From Nocardia acidivorans NBRC 108247 (GTDB taxonomy: Bacteria; Actinomycetota; Actinomycetes; Mycobacteriales; Mycobacteriaceae), in contig NZ_BDAW01000036.1 of assembly GCF_001625085.1 (NCBI RefSeq), positions 25,830-89,829 on the forward strand: 64,000 nucleotides of DNA, in the 5' to 3' direction. Position numbers and translations under genes: made by a program. The notes beneath the pieces were generated by a model. It had not been told where the DNA came from. It worked only from the letters and a program-made list of their open reading frames with translations, and did not search any database. Position 1 is the first letter of the stretch, and each line of letters opens with the position of its first letter. Below are positions 42,019-50,302 of this stretch, piece by piece.

Positions 42019-42690
42019 ATGAGTGAGAACGAGCAGGAACGATCCGAATCCGCCGTGGTGCTGGAGAAGTCGGAGCCCAAGGCCGATCCGGTGCCGGAGC
42101 CGGAGCCGGAGGGGGAACCGGTGCGGTTGCGGGTGTTTCGTGATCGCCGCCAGGCGATCCCGCTCGCCGCCGCGGCGGTGCTGGCGGTCGTCGCGCTGGT
42201 GCTCGGCGTCTGCTGGCACACTGCCTCCGGGGATCTGAATGCCCTGCGCGCCGATAATTCCGATCGTGATCGCGCGGCCGAGGTGGCGACCGATTACGCC
42301 CTGCGCTCGCTCAGCTACGACTACCAGAACCTGCCAGCCTTCTTCGACGGTGTGCAGCGCGATGCCTCGACCGCGTTGCGGGACAAGTTCACTCAGACGC
42401 ACGATGCCCTCACCAAGATCATGACCGGCGCGCAGGTGGTGGCCACCGGTCAGGTCGTCGGCACCTCGGTGCGGGCCCAGGGCAACGATCAGTACGCGGT
42501 CACCGTCTACGCGATTCAGCGCACCCGGAATCTGCAACAGCCCGAGCCCGCCGCCAAGCCGAATCTGCTGGTGGTCACGGTCGCCAAGCGCGACGGTGAC
42601 TGGCTGGTGGTCGATTACGGGCCCAAGGAGGGGATGAGCACCGACGGTGTGACCAAGGACGGGGCCACCAAGGACGGGGCCGCGAAATAG
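42019..42690 (+). CDS. Mce-associated membrane protein
   Basis: A 223-residue protein with an acidic Pro/Glu N-terminus (about residues 12-35), one membrane helix (about 49-70) and an extracytoplasmic NTF2-like domain. This is the standard layout of Mce-associated (Mas) proteins, which stabilise the Mce complex. The C-terminus is a three-fold TKDGA-type repeat coded by a 15-base tandem. Start ATG 42019 behind AGGAAGG. Confidence 0.88.
   Translation: MSENEQERSESAVVLEKSEPKADPVPEPEPEGEPVRLRVFRDRRQAIPLAAAAVLAVVALVLGVCWHTASGDLNALRADNSDRDRAAEVATDYALRSLSYDYQNLPAFFDGVQRDASTALRDKFTQTHDALTKIMTGAQVVATGQVVGTSVRAQGNDQYAVTVYAIQRTRNLQQPEPAAKPNLLVVTVAKRDGDWLVVDYGPKEGMSTDGVTKDGATKDGAAK
42652..42681 (+). repeat. 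15-base tandem duplication
   Basis: ACCAAGGACGGGGCC occurs at 42652-42666 and again, exactly, at 42667-42681, ending six bases before the apparent ATA start of the next gene. It adds TKDGA units to the Mce-associated protein. Confidence 0.85.
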
Positions 42691-43331
42691 CCCCGCGCAC
42701 TCCGCGGCCGCCTCGGTCCGAGCTTCCACTGCGGCGGCGCCGGCAGATTATCGAAGCCGCCTACGAGGTGTTCACCGCCGCCGGGTACGAGGCCGCCGCC
42801 ATCTCCGCGGTCGCCACCCGGGCCGGGGTCGGCCAGGGCACCATCTACCGGTACTTCGGCAGTAAGCGCGAAATCCTGGACCACGTCATCGATTTCGGTG
42901 TGGACAAGGTGATGGACTCGGTGCGACCGGACGAACTCTTCGGCACCGCAGCCAGTCTCGACGAACTGCTGGAAACGGTGCGGGCGGCGGTGGGCCGGGT
43001 GTACGACCTGCTCGAGCGCGAGCCACGGGTCCTGCGTTTAATACTGGTGGAAGCCGGTGCCATCGATCCCGAACTGGCACAGCGACTGCTGGGCCTGGAG
43101 GCGGTGCTGGCCTCGCTGGTGGCCGGTGAACTCGCGCGCGGAGTGGACGCGGGCTGGATTCGCGCCGATATCGATCCCGAGGTGACCGGGCATGCGGTGC
43201 TGACGCTGGTGGGTCCGGCGCTCATGCGCGAGTTGCACGGCACACCCGATCCGCGTGCTCGCGAGCGCAGTACGGCCACGGTGTTGCGGTTGCTGGGCAA
43301 GGCGTTGCGGGTGCGGAAGGCGGCGTCGTGA
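42687..43331 (+). CDS. TetR-family regulator with apparent ATA start
   Basis: A complete TetR protein (about 214 residues) only if read from ATA 42687, which overlaps the upstream TAG as ATAG. This copies the ATGA/GTGA overlaps used all along this operon. The frame then reads a basic Pro-rich arm, RRRRQIIEAAYEVFTAAGYE (about 16-35) as helix 1, and AVATRAGVGQGTIYRYFGSK as the recognition element. No ATG, GTG or TTG exists in this frame upstream; the first is GTG 42768, which would cut helix 1 in half. CTG 42729 is another unusual option. It probably represses the mce operon it belongs to. Confidence 0.75.
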   Translation: MAPRTPRPPRSELPLRRRRQIIEAAYEVFTAAGYEAAAISAVATRAGVGQGTIYRYFGSKREILDHVIDFGVDKVMDSVRPDELFGTAASLDELLETVRAAVGRVYDLLEREPRVLRLILVEAGAIDPELAQRLLGLEAVLASLVAGELARGVDAGWIRADIDPEVTGHAVLTLVGPALMRELHGTPDPRARERSTATVLRLLGKALRVRKAAS

Positions 43332-43963
43332 GAGACCCCGGACGCGATGCCCGGCGGGCGGCGCGCGCGGAACTGCGGCGCGTCGAATTGGTCCGGGCCG
43401 CCTACGATCTGGTGATGGCGCGGGGTTTTCGCACCATCGGCGTCGACGATATCGCCGTCGCCGCGGGGGTCTCGCACGGCACCTTCTACAACTACTTCGA
43501 GAACAAGCGAGACATTCTCGACGCCGTCATCGACCACTGTTTCGAACATATTCGTGAGCGCCTGCTCGGTCCGGAGGCCGATGCCGCGCCCGACACCCTG
43601 GCCGAGTTCGGCGCGCGGTACGAACGGGTGATCGACCGGTGTTACGACCTGGTCGCCACCGAACCCGGGCTGGTGAATTTCCTGCTGCTGGAGGCGTCTT
43701 CGATCGATGATCGGGTGATCGAGCGCTGTCTGCGCAATGCCCGGCGTTACGGGGTCCAAGCGGTCGAACAGGTGCGGCAGGGGATGGCGCACGGCTTTCT
43801 CGATGCCCGCCTCGATGCCGATATCGCGGCCGAGGTGCTGCTGTCGGTGCTGGTGTCCGCGCTCTTCTCGGCTCTGCGGGCGGGCGCGGATGGACTCACC
43901 CAGGAGCGAGTTCGCGTGCAGCTCACCGCATTTCTCGCTACCGCCCTCGGGGCGGGGGACTAG
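43328..43963 (+). CDS. TetR-family regulator, last gene of the mce operon
   Basis: A 211-residue TetR protein with helix-turn-helix IGVDDIAVAAGVSHGTFYNYF (about residues 37-57, written as the IAVAAGVSHGTFYNYF core). GTG 43328 overlaps the previous stop as GTGA. Two adjacent, distinct TetR genes inside one mce operon could form a two-input control or a heterodimer. The 3' end overlaps the convergent SDR gene by four bases. Confidence 0.92.
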   Translation: MRDPGRDARRAARAELRRVELVRAAYDLVMARGFRTIGVDDIAVAAGVSHGTFYNYFENKRDILDAVIDHCFEHIRERLLGPEADAAPDTLAEFGARYERVIDRCYDLVATEPGLVNFLLLEASSIDDRVIERCLRNARRYGVQAVEQVRQGMAHGFLDARLDADIAAEVLLSVLVSALFSALRAGADGLTQERVRVQLTAFLATALGAGD

Positions 43964-44748
43964 TGCACCGAGAATCCGCCGTCGACGTGGATGGCCTGAC
44001 CGGTGATATACGCCGAGGCTTGGCTCGCGAGAAAGACCGCCGCACCGGCGAAGTCGTCGGCCAGTCCATTGCGGCCGATCATGGTGCGCGCGGCCAAGGC
44101 TCGCACGCGTTCGGGATCATCCTGTAGCCGCTGGTTGAGCGGGGTCAACACGAATCCGGGCACCAGGGTGTTGCAGGTGACCCCGGACGGCGACCACGTC
44201 TCGGCCTGCGAGCGCGCCAGCGACTCCAGCGCCCCCTTGGACACCCCGTACGCTCCACTGTTCACGAACGCCCGATGCGCCTGCTGTGACGTGATGTGAA
44301 TGATCCGCCCGAAACCGCGCGCGGCCATCCCCGGCCCGAACCGCTGCCCCAGCAGGAACGGCGCGTCCAGATTCACCGCCATGGTCTGATCCCACACCCG
44401 CTCATCGAGTTCCTCGAACGGCGGCCGCAGATTGATCCCCGCGCAATTGACCAGAATATCCGGCTCACCGAAGACCTCAACCGCCTTCTCGGCGGCCACT
44501 CGCACCCCCGCCCGAGTGCCGAGATCCGCACTCACCCAACCCATTTCACACCCGTCCCCGGCGAACTCCGCAACGGTCTCGGCCAGCTTCTCCTGCCCGC
44601 GCGCCACGATCACCACCCGCGCTCCCGCCTGTGCCAGCGCCCCCGCGATGGCCCGTCCGATCCCCGAACTGCCCCCGGTGACGAGCGCAACCTGCCCCCG
44701 CAGCGAGAACAATCCGGAGAGGTAGTCCTGTGTAGTCACGGCCGACAC
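43960..44748 (-). CDS. Short-chain dehydrogenase/reductase
   Basis: A 262-residue classical SDR: VTGGSSGIG nucleotide loop (about residues 23-31), NCAG (about 99-102), catalytic Ser in HITSQQAH and YGVSK (Tyr about 166, Lys about 170), and the C-terminal GQAIHVDGGF. An NAD(P)-dependent oxidoreductase of unknown substrate. One base separates it from the GtrA gene upstream, so both are probably one transcript. Confidence 0.9.
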   Translation of the reverse strand: MSAVTTQDYLSGLFSLRGQVALVTGGSSGIGRAIAGALAQAGARVVIVARGQEKLAETVAEFAGDGCEMGWVSADLGTRAGVRVAAEKAVEVFGEPDILVNCAGINLRPPFEELDERVWDQTMAVNLDAPFLLGQRFGPGMAARGFGRIIHITSQQAHRAFVNSGAYGVSKGALESLARSQAETWSPSGVTCNTLVPGFVLTPLNQRLQDDPERVRALAARTMIGRNGLADDFAGAAVFLASQASAYITGQAIHVDGGFSVH

Positions 44749-44749
44749 C

Positions 44750-45265
44750 CTAGAGGGTTCGGAAAACGAAGCCGCGCAGTGCCAGGAAACGCATCCCGCC
44801 GACCGCGGCCATGATGACGATGACGGCGCCCGACTGGGCGAGGGAGGTCAGGCCGGGGGCCCAGAATTGGAGGGCGGCCAGGGCCGCTGTGCTGATCAGG
44901 AGTCCGATCAGGGCGAGGCCGCCGCCTTCGAGTTGGGCGTTGAACCAGCCGACGCGGGCGGCCGCCTGGAAGGTGAGCCGGCGATGCAGTTCGTTGGCGA
45001 TGATCGTGCTGACGATCGATCCGGCGACATTGGCGATCAGGGTGCCGAATCCGTTCATGGCCATGAACAGCAGGACGTAGGCGATATTGCTGGAGCCGCC
45101 GACCAGGGCGAAGCGGATGAGCTGGGCCAGGGCGTGATCACCGCGCAGGAATCGGGCCGCCCGGGCGACCCACTCCGCCGCGATCCCCATATCGAGGTGC
45201 TCGAAGAGTGTCGTATCCGCGTAGAGGTTCCGGGGTGCGGAGGCGGCGAGGGCTGTGCTGTTCAC
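44750..45265 (-). CDS. GtrA-family membrane protein
   Basis: A 171-residue protein with four hydrophobic segments (about 47-68, 72-92, 112-133, 140-160). FALVGGSSNIAYVLLFMAMN opens the GtrA-like domain and MRFLALRGFVF closes it. GtrA proteins are thought to flip polyprenyl-linked sugars for cell-surface glycosylation. A soluble 45-residue N-terminal extension is unusual. In the same direction as, and one base from, the SDR gene. Confidence 0.88.
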   Translation of the reverse strand: MNSTALAASAPRNLYADTTLFEHLDMGIAAEWVARAARFLRGDHALAQLIRFALVGGSSNIAYVLLFMAMNGFGTLIANVAGSIVSTIIANELHRRLTFQAAARVGWFNAQLEGGGLALIGLLISTAALAALQFWAPGLTSLAQSGAVIVIMAAVGGMRFLALRGFVFRTL

Positions 45266-45346
45266 GGGACAACCATCGCCAACCCCGCTGACAGCGCGCT
45301 TACATCGGACTTACGCTGCCCTGACACGTGCCCGACAGCGCCTCGA

Positions 45347-45907
45347 TCACGCGGCGACGCGCTCATGACGCAGCAGCACGATGTGATCGTCCAGGACCCG
45401 CGATTCGGTCAATCGCAGTGCGGCACTTATGTTGACCTCGCTGAACGCGGTTCTGCCGCCGCCGAGCAGGACCGGGTGCACGAAGATGTGGAACTCGTCG
45501 ATCAATCCGGCGCGGGTCAGCGACGAGGCCAGTTCGGACCCGCCGCACAGTAGAAACGTCCCCGGATCGTGCGCCGCGGCGGACGCCAGGGATTCGATAT
45601 CGCCGAATACGCGCACATTCGGCGGTGTATCGGTCAGCGTGCGCGAGACCACGGCCTTGGACTTGGCACGCCATATCGGCGCGAACTCCCGATCGCCGGG
45701 GTGGAAGGCGAGCTGTTCGGCGCGCGGCCAGTAATCGGACATGAAATCCCAGGTGACTCGGCCGTAGAGCAGCGTGCCCGCCGCCTCGGTCAGCTCCCGC
45801 AGATACCCCGAGACGCCCATATCGTCCGCGGGCCAATAGAACTCACCGTTCGGCCCTTCGATATAACCGTCCGTCGACTGATGAACGAGATAGATGATCT
45901 TCCCCAT
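45347..45907 (-). CDS. RibD C-terminal/dihydrofolate-reductase-like protein
   Basis: A 186-residue protein of the RibD_C superfamily. The opening IIYLVHQSTDGYIEGPNGE (about residues 4-22), LLYGRVTWDFM (about 46-56) and LCGGSELASSLTRAGLIDEF (about 119-138) match small DHFR-like NADPH reductases. Not a housekeeping FolA; the substrate is unknown. It stands alone with a small palindrome 35-50 bases upstream. Confidence 0.85.
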   Translation of the reverse strand: MGKIIYLVHQSTDGYIEGPNGEFYWPADDMGVSGYLRELTEAAGTLLYGRVTWDFMSDYWPRAEQLAFHPGDREFAPIWRAKSKAVVSRTLTDTPPNVRVFGDIESLASAAAHDPGTFLLCGGSELASSLTRAGLIDEFHIFVHPVLLGGGRTAFSEVNISAALRLTESRVLDDHIVLLRHERVAA

Positions 45908-45942
45908 GAGGGCCGCTTTCCTGACTACTCTGCGTCACTAGC

Positions 45943-45957
45943 TACTGCTATACAGTA
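45943..45957. promoter_or_regulatory. Small palindrome upstream of the RibD-C gene
   Basis: TACTG-CTATA-CAGTA (extended GCTACTG...CAGTAAC) has perfect 5-base arms, lies 36 bases before the start at 45907 and is AT-rich against the local background, as expected of an operator over a promoter. Confidence 0.45.
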
Positions 45958-46078
45958 ACACTGAGTACCGGAGCCGCAAGAGTGCTCGCGGGGATGATGC
46001 CCGGGTGGTCGACGGCAATTACCACGGCCGTGCGGCTGCGCTCGCATCGCGAAGCCGCCCGGTTTCGGCCGGGGTGAG

Positions 46079-46288
46079 TTAGACCAGCTCGACCTCGTCG
46101 AATCCGACGGTCAAGCCGTGGCGGCGCTCGTGCAGCACATTGCCCTCGCGGTGGACGGTGCCCTCGCCGAACTCGATCCGCAGTGTCGCGCGCGGGAGGT
46201 CGACCTCGTGCACGACCCCGCAGATTCCGCTGAACGGGCCCTGCGGGAAGTAGACGACATCGCCCGGACCGTACTCGGTGGCAGCCAT
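46079..46288 (-). CDS. Small KOW-motif-like protein
   Basis: A 69-residue protein. GDVVYFPQGPFSGICGVVHEV (about residues 9-29; the G-P-F-S-G core is clearest) resembles the KOW motif of NusG and ribosomal proteins, an SH3-like RNA or protein contact. The remainder is a beta-rich tail. Function unknown; it may bind nucleic acid. It sits 30 bases after the erythromycin-esterase-like gene, same direction. Confidence 0.7.
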   Translation of the reverse strand: MAATEYGPGDVVYFPQGPFSGICGVVHEVDLPRATLRIEFGEGTVHREGNVLHERRHGLTVGFDEVELV

Positions 46289-46318
46289 GCCGACACAGTA
46301 ATCGACTGGGATGCTGGG

Positions 46319-47494
46319 TTATTGGAACCAGTGCAGTGCCGAGACCTCGCGTACGTGGATGAGCACGTCGAACGCGGCGGGCAGGTCCGCGACCGTGAAG
46401 TACGCGGCGGTGTCCCGCGCCGGATCGTAGATACCGCTGATCACCCGCATCTTGACCGGACCGAACGGCTTCGCCGAGCGCAGATCCAGCCAATTCGTCT
46501 CGGGCTCAGCCGAACCCAGCACCGCGTCGAGGAAATCCGGTGCGGGAGCAGGGATATCGGCGATGCCGACATCGCCGTGATGGAATCCGATGGCGATGGA
46601 GGCGTAATCGTCCCCGTAATGCTGGCGCAGCACGCTGCCCACGGTCGGTGGAGTCCGGTCGGTCGGATCGGCTCCGAGCGGGGTCGCCGCACTGTGGGCG
46701 ATCCCGTCCCAGTACACGATGCGCGCACCCGTGCGGGTCTGGTGTTCGATGATGCGGGCCGCCCAGCGTTCGTCATCGCCGATGAAGCTGCCGCGCCCGG
46801 CGACGCTGTTCTCGTGGAAGTCGAGGATCGACCGCATACGGGTCAGCGCCTCGGGCGAGACGGGCAGTGAATTCACCAGTGCTGCCGCATCATTCGCGTG
46901 TTCGCGGAAGGGTCGTCCCGGATGGCTGCCCTGTGCGCGCTGCACGTGTTCATCGATGGTGTGCGCGGTGCGGATCGGATCGAGGTGTGCCGCGGCCTCG
47001 CCGAGGCGCTCGGGAGCGACCGCCCGCACCGCGTCTAGCACCACGTCGTAGTCCGCCGATTTTGCCTGTGCCGGTTTGACCGCGATGATCCGCACCGGAT
47101 CGTCGCCCTGCTCACGATTGAAATCGCGAATCCACTCCAGCGCGGTCGCCATCTCCCGATGTCGCCAGGGCCGCCACGCGGTATCCAGCGCCGTGGTGGC
47201 CGACCCCGCGCCGGTCACCACATAGTCGTCGAGAACGGCCGCGACATCCGCACTGTCCTGGAGTGCGACCACCCGAAACCCGTACTGCCGCACCAGCAGA
47301 TGGAACAGTGAATCCCGCAGTGCGAAGGTCTCCGGCGCGAACCGGGTCGATTCCCCTATCCCCACGACCTTGGCCGCGGCCACCGATCGTGCGATCTCGG
47401 CGAGCCCCGCCGCATCCAGCGCCTGCGGTGCGGACGGCAGATCGGCGAGACGCGGGCCGGTGGAAGTGCTTGCCGGAGTGGAGGTCGTGTTCAT
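46319..47494 (-). CDS. Erythromycin-esterase-family protein, key His missing
   Basis: A 391-residue protein of the erythromycin esterase superfamily: GIGESTRFAPETFALRD (about residues 48-64), WRPWRHREMATALEWIRDFN (about 108-127) and the IAIGFHHGDVG region. In active EreA/EreB the first motif has a catalytic His after GEST; here it is Arg (GESTRF). Resistance activity should therefore not be assumed; other members are succinoglycan-type or unknown hydrolases. Start at ATG 47494. It follows the cysteine hydrolase gene by 54 bases. Confidence 0.8.
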   Translation of the reverse strand: MNTTSTPASTSTGPRLADLPSAPQALDAAGLAEIARSVAAAKVVGIGESTRFAPETFALRDSLFHLLVRQYGFRVVALQDSADVAAVLDDYVVTGAGSATTALDTAWRPWRHREMATALEWIRDFNREQGDDPVRIIAVKPAQAKSADYDVVLDAVRAVAPERLGEAAAHLDPIRTAHTIDEHVQRAQGSHPGRPFREHANDAAALVNSLPVSPEALTRMRSILDFHENSVAGRGSFIGDDERWAARIIEHQTRTGARIVYWDGIAHSAATPLGADPTDRTPPTVGSVLRQHYGDDYASIAIGFHHGDVGIADIPAPAPDFLDAVLGSAEPETNWLDLRSAKPFGPVKMRVISGIYDPARDTAAYFTVADLPAAFDVLIHVREVSALHWFQ

Positions 47495-47548
47495 ACCGCC
47501 CACTCTGGTACCTGAACAACTGTTGAGGTCAAGCGGCCGGCGACCGGA

Positions 47549-48139
47549 CTATCTCAGGTCGGATCCCTTGGCCACCACCACGGCGTACACATCCCCGATG
47601 GTCGCCAGCGCACTCCGATGCAGTTGTTCGGCCGACACTTCGGCGACCACGGTGGCCAGCGGCCGGGTGGCGCAGGCATCGGCGACCACGGTGGGCGCGT
47701 TGCCGCGCAGGAACGCGCCTTCGGCGGTGAACTGCACGCACATATGGGTCATGAATCCGGCGAGGATGAGGTTCGTACTGCCCGCCGCGTCGACGCGCTC
47801 ACCGAGATCGGTCCCGACGAAACTGTTCGGCGCGGTCTTCACCACCACGGCCTCGCCCTCGAGAGGTGCGACTTTCGAGTGGATCTGCCCGATTTCGGCG
47901 GTGATGTCGTAGGGCGTACCCGCACCGCCGTCATTGATGACGTGGATGACGGTCGTTCCGGCCCGCCGGGCCCGGGCGAGCAATTCGGCCGCAGCATCGA
48001 GCGCGGCCTCCCAGCCGGTCAACTCCATCACGCCGCGCGTATAGGTGTTCTGGTAGTCGATGAGCACCAGCGTGGCATCGGCGAGCGAGGCCGGGGTGGG
48101 GTCGAGACCGTCGGGTTCGCGCAGGGTAGTGGCAGCCAT
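47549..48139 (-). CDS. Isochorismatase-like cysteine hydrolase
   Basis: A 196-residue alpha/beta hydrolase of the isochorismatase superfamily. The catalytic triad is visible: Asp in LVLIDYQNTY (about residue 28), Lys in VVVKTAPNSF (about 100) and Cys in GFMTHMCVQF (about 133). Amidase or nicotinamidase-like activity on a small molecule is likely. ATG 48139 has GGAAGGAC upstream. It is divergent from the GlxA-type AraC regulator, the usual pairing for such hydrolases. Confidence 0.88.
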   Translation of the reverse strand: MAATTLREPDGLDPTPASLADATLVLIDYQNTYTRGVMELTGWEAALDAAAELLARARRAGTTVIHVINDGGAGTPYDITAEIGQIHSKVAPLEGEAVVVKTAPNSFVGTDLGERVDAAGSTNLILAGFMTHMCVQFTAEGAFLRGNAPTVVADACATRPLATVVAEVSAEQLHRSALATIGDVYAVVVAKGSDLR

Positions 48140-48252
48140 TTGTCTGTCCTTCCAGGAGTTGAATGTCTTCACGCTACGGCCGATCGGGCATGTCGGAAAT
48201 GTCATGTAACCTGCAAATCCGGACATCACCGCCCATGCCCCCGGAGTCGCCC

Positions 48253-49248
48253 ATGCGCACCATCGAACGCCTGATGGTCATCGTCCTCTTCGAAGGCGTC
48301 GACCTGCTCGACGTCACCGGACCGCCCGAGGTCTTCGCGCTGTTGCAGCGCGAAATGGATTCCCCCACCGGATATCAGGTGGTGCTGGCCGCCGAATCGC
48401 TGGACCCGATCATCACCTCGGCGGGGGTGCGGGTACTGCCCGATATCACCTTCGAGGAGCTCGCGGCCCGTGCCATCGATACGCTGATCGTTCCCGGCGC
48501 GGTCGAGGTCGATGCCGATCGCCGGGTGCGTGCGGTCAGCGATCCGATGGTCGTGCATTGGGTGCGCGCCTTGTCCGCCAATGCGCGCCGTATCGCCTCG
48601 GTCTGTGTGGGCGCGCATATTCTCGCCGATGCCGGACTCCTGGACGGCCGCCGCGCCACCACGCACTGGTCGACCGCGGCGCAGCTCGCCGCGGATCACC
48701 CGGCCGTGGAGGTCGACGCCGACCCCATCTACATCCGCTCGGGCGAGGTCTGGACCGGTGCGGGCCTGACCGCCTGCCTGGATCTGGCGCTCGCGCTGGT
48801 GGCCGACGATTTCGGTGACGCCCCCGCATTACGGGTCGCCCGGCAATTGGTCATGTATCTCAAAAGGCCGAGCGGGCAAAGTCAATTCAGCGTTTCGCTG
48901 GAACCGCTCTCGACCACCCGCCGAATAGAAGAACTACGGCTGTACATCGCCCAGCACATCGCCGAACCGCTCACCGTCACCGATCTCGCGGCGCAGGCGC
49001 ACGTGAGTGAGCGGCAACTCAGCCGGGTCTTCAAAACCGATCTCGGAATGACGCCCGCCGCATACATCGAATCGGCGCGGGTGGAGGTGGCGCGCAATCA
49101 TCTGGAAACCACCGATCACACCCTCGAGCGCATCGCCGCCCTGTCCGGTTTCAACACCACCGATACGCTCACCCGCGCCTTCCGCCGCAAACTCGACATC
49201 ACCCCGACCGAGTACCGGAACCGCTTCCGTATCGAACCCGCTATTTGA
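48253..49248 (+). CDS. AraC-family regulator with DJ-1/PfpI domain (GlxA type)
   Basis: A 331-residue regulator. The N-terminal DJ-1/PfpI-like domain (about residues 5-190) has the nucleophile-elbow Cys in IASVCVGAHILADAG. The C-terminal AraC domain (about 225-325) has two helix-turn-helix units: LTVTDLAAQAHVSERQLSRV and LERIAALSGFNTTDTLTRAF. ATG 48253 is chosen over 48235 because GGAG lies six bases upstream. It probably controls the divergent cysteine hydrolase gene. Confidence 0.92.
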   Translation: MRTIERLMVIVLFEGVDLLDVTGPPEVFALLQREMDSPTGYQVVLAAESLDPIITSAGVRVLPDITFEELAARAIDTLIVPGAVEVDADRRVRAVSDPMVVHWVRALSANARRIASVCVGAHILADAGLLDGRRATTHWSTAAQLAADHPAVEVDADPIYIRSGEVWTGAGLTACLDLALALVADDFGDAPALRVARQLVMYLKRPSGQSQFSVSLEPLSTTRRIEELRLYIAQHIAEPLTVTDLAAQAHVSERQLSRVFKTDLGMTPAAYIESARVEVARNHLETTDHTLERIAALSGFNTTDTLTRAFRRKLDITPTEYRNRFRIEPAI

Positions 49249-50101
49249 CCAGGGTGAATTGCATGACGTCGAGGTGCCCGGCGTGGAAGTAGTGCGCGCA
49301 GCCGGTGAGATATTTGAGGTATCGGGCGTAGACCTCCTCGGAGGTGAGCCGCACCGCCTCCTCCCGATGTGATCGCAACGCCTGCGCCCAGATCTCCAGC
49401 GTGCGCGCGTAATGCGGTCGCAGCGAATGGATTCGCCGGGTGTGGAATCCGGCGGCTTCGGCCAATCCGGTCACCAGCTCCGGTTGCGGCAACTGCCCGC
49501 CCGGGAAGATCTCGCGCTTCATGAAGATGTGGAAGAGCGCATCCGCACGCGTGACGGCGATATCGCGCGCCCGCAATTCGGCCAGGGTGAGCCCGATAAT
49601 GCTGTGCAACAGCATGCTTCCGTCGGCGGGCAGCATCGCGTGGCACCGTGCGAAGAATTCCGGATAGCGTTCCTTGCGGAAATGCTCGAACGCCCCGATG
49701 CTGACAATGCGATCGGCCCGGCCGGTGTACTCCTCCCAACCCTGTAGCCGCACTTCGGCATTGGCGAGTCCGAGTCGATCGATATCGGCGCGCGCGTACT
49801 CGTACTGATTGCGGCTGAGTGTGAGCCCGACGACTCGCACGCCATACTGCTGGACGGCGCGAATCATGGTTGCGCCCCAACCGCATCCGATATCGAGCAG
49901 TGTCATATCGGGTTGCAGTTTCAGCTTGCGGAGCGCGAGGTCGATCTTGGCGGTCTGCGCCTGCTCCAGCGTCATCGCGGGATCGGCGAAGTAGGCGCAG
50001 CTGTAGGTCATGGAGGGGTCGAGGAACAGCGCGTAGAAATCGTCGGAGAGGTCGTAGTGGGCCTGCACCTGCTGGTAGAACGGGGCGAGATCGGCGGACA
50101 T
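49241..50101 (-). CDS. Cyclopropane/mycolic-acid-type SAM methyltransferase
   Basis: A 286-residue methyltransferase of the CmaA/cyclopropane-fatty-acid synthase family. HYDLSDDFYALFLDPSMTYSCAYF (seen in part at residues 15-38) is the lipid-site lead-in; LLDIGCGWGATMIRAV (about 68-83) binds S-adenosylmethionine. The EHFRKERYPEFF and FIFPGGQLP-type segments follow. It modifies double bonds of long acyl chains, in Nocardia plausibly mycolates or phospholipid acyl groups. The 3' end overlaps the AraC gene by eight bases. Confidence 0.9.
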   Translation of the reverse strand: MSADLAPFYQQVQAHYDLSDDFYALFLDPSMTYSCAYFADPAMTLEQAQTAKIDLALRKLKLQPDMTLLDIGCGWGATMIRAVQQYGVRVVGLTLSRNQYEYARADIDRLGLANAEVRLQGWEEYTGRADRIVSIGAFEHFRKERYPEFFARCHAMLPADGSMLLHSIIGLTLAELRARDIAVTRADALFHIFMKREIFPGGQLPQPELVTGLAEAAGFHTRRIHSLRPHYARTLEIWAQALRSHREEAVRLTSEEVYARYLKYLTGCAHYFHAGHLDVMQFTLVK

Positions 50102-50170
50102 GAGGGGTGCTCCTGACGTCGGTGGACCCTAGGGGATACGGATCCGGGGCGTCTCCCGTTCTAGATTCAT

Positions 50171-50192
50171 GACACACCGGCGACACACCGGC
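50171..50192 (+). repeat. 11-base tandem duplication
   Basis: GACACACCGGC occurs twice without gap, in the divergent gap between the methyltransferase and the expansin gene. No function is visible. Confidence 0.6.
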
Positions 50193-50302
50193 TTCTTCCC
50201 TCCGAGTTTCTGATTCGAACCCTGTACGACCGGCCAGGCTGCTTTCCTGAAGGGGATTCAGCATCGTCTCAGCAAACACAATTCGGAGGTTGGGGAACAG
50301 CC

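Noticed and set aside
42768..43331. GTG 42768 as start of the first mce-operon TetR gene
   Set aside because: It would remove half of helix 1 of the DNA-binding domain, which is intact further upstream in the same frame.
46319..47494. Calling this a macrolide resistance gene
   Set aside because: The catalytic His of erythromycin esterases is Arg here, so only family membership is claimed.
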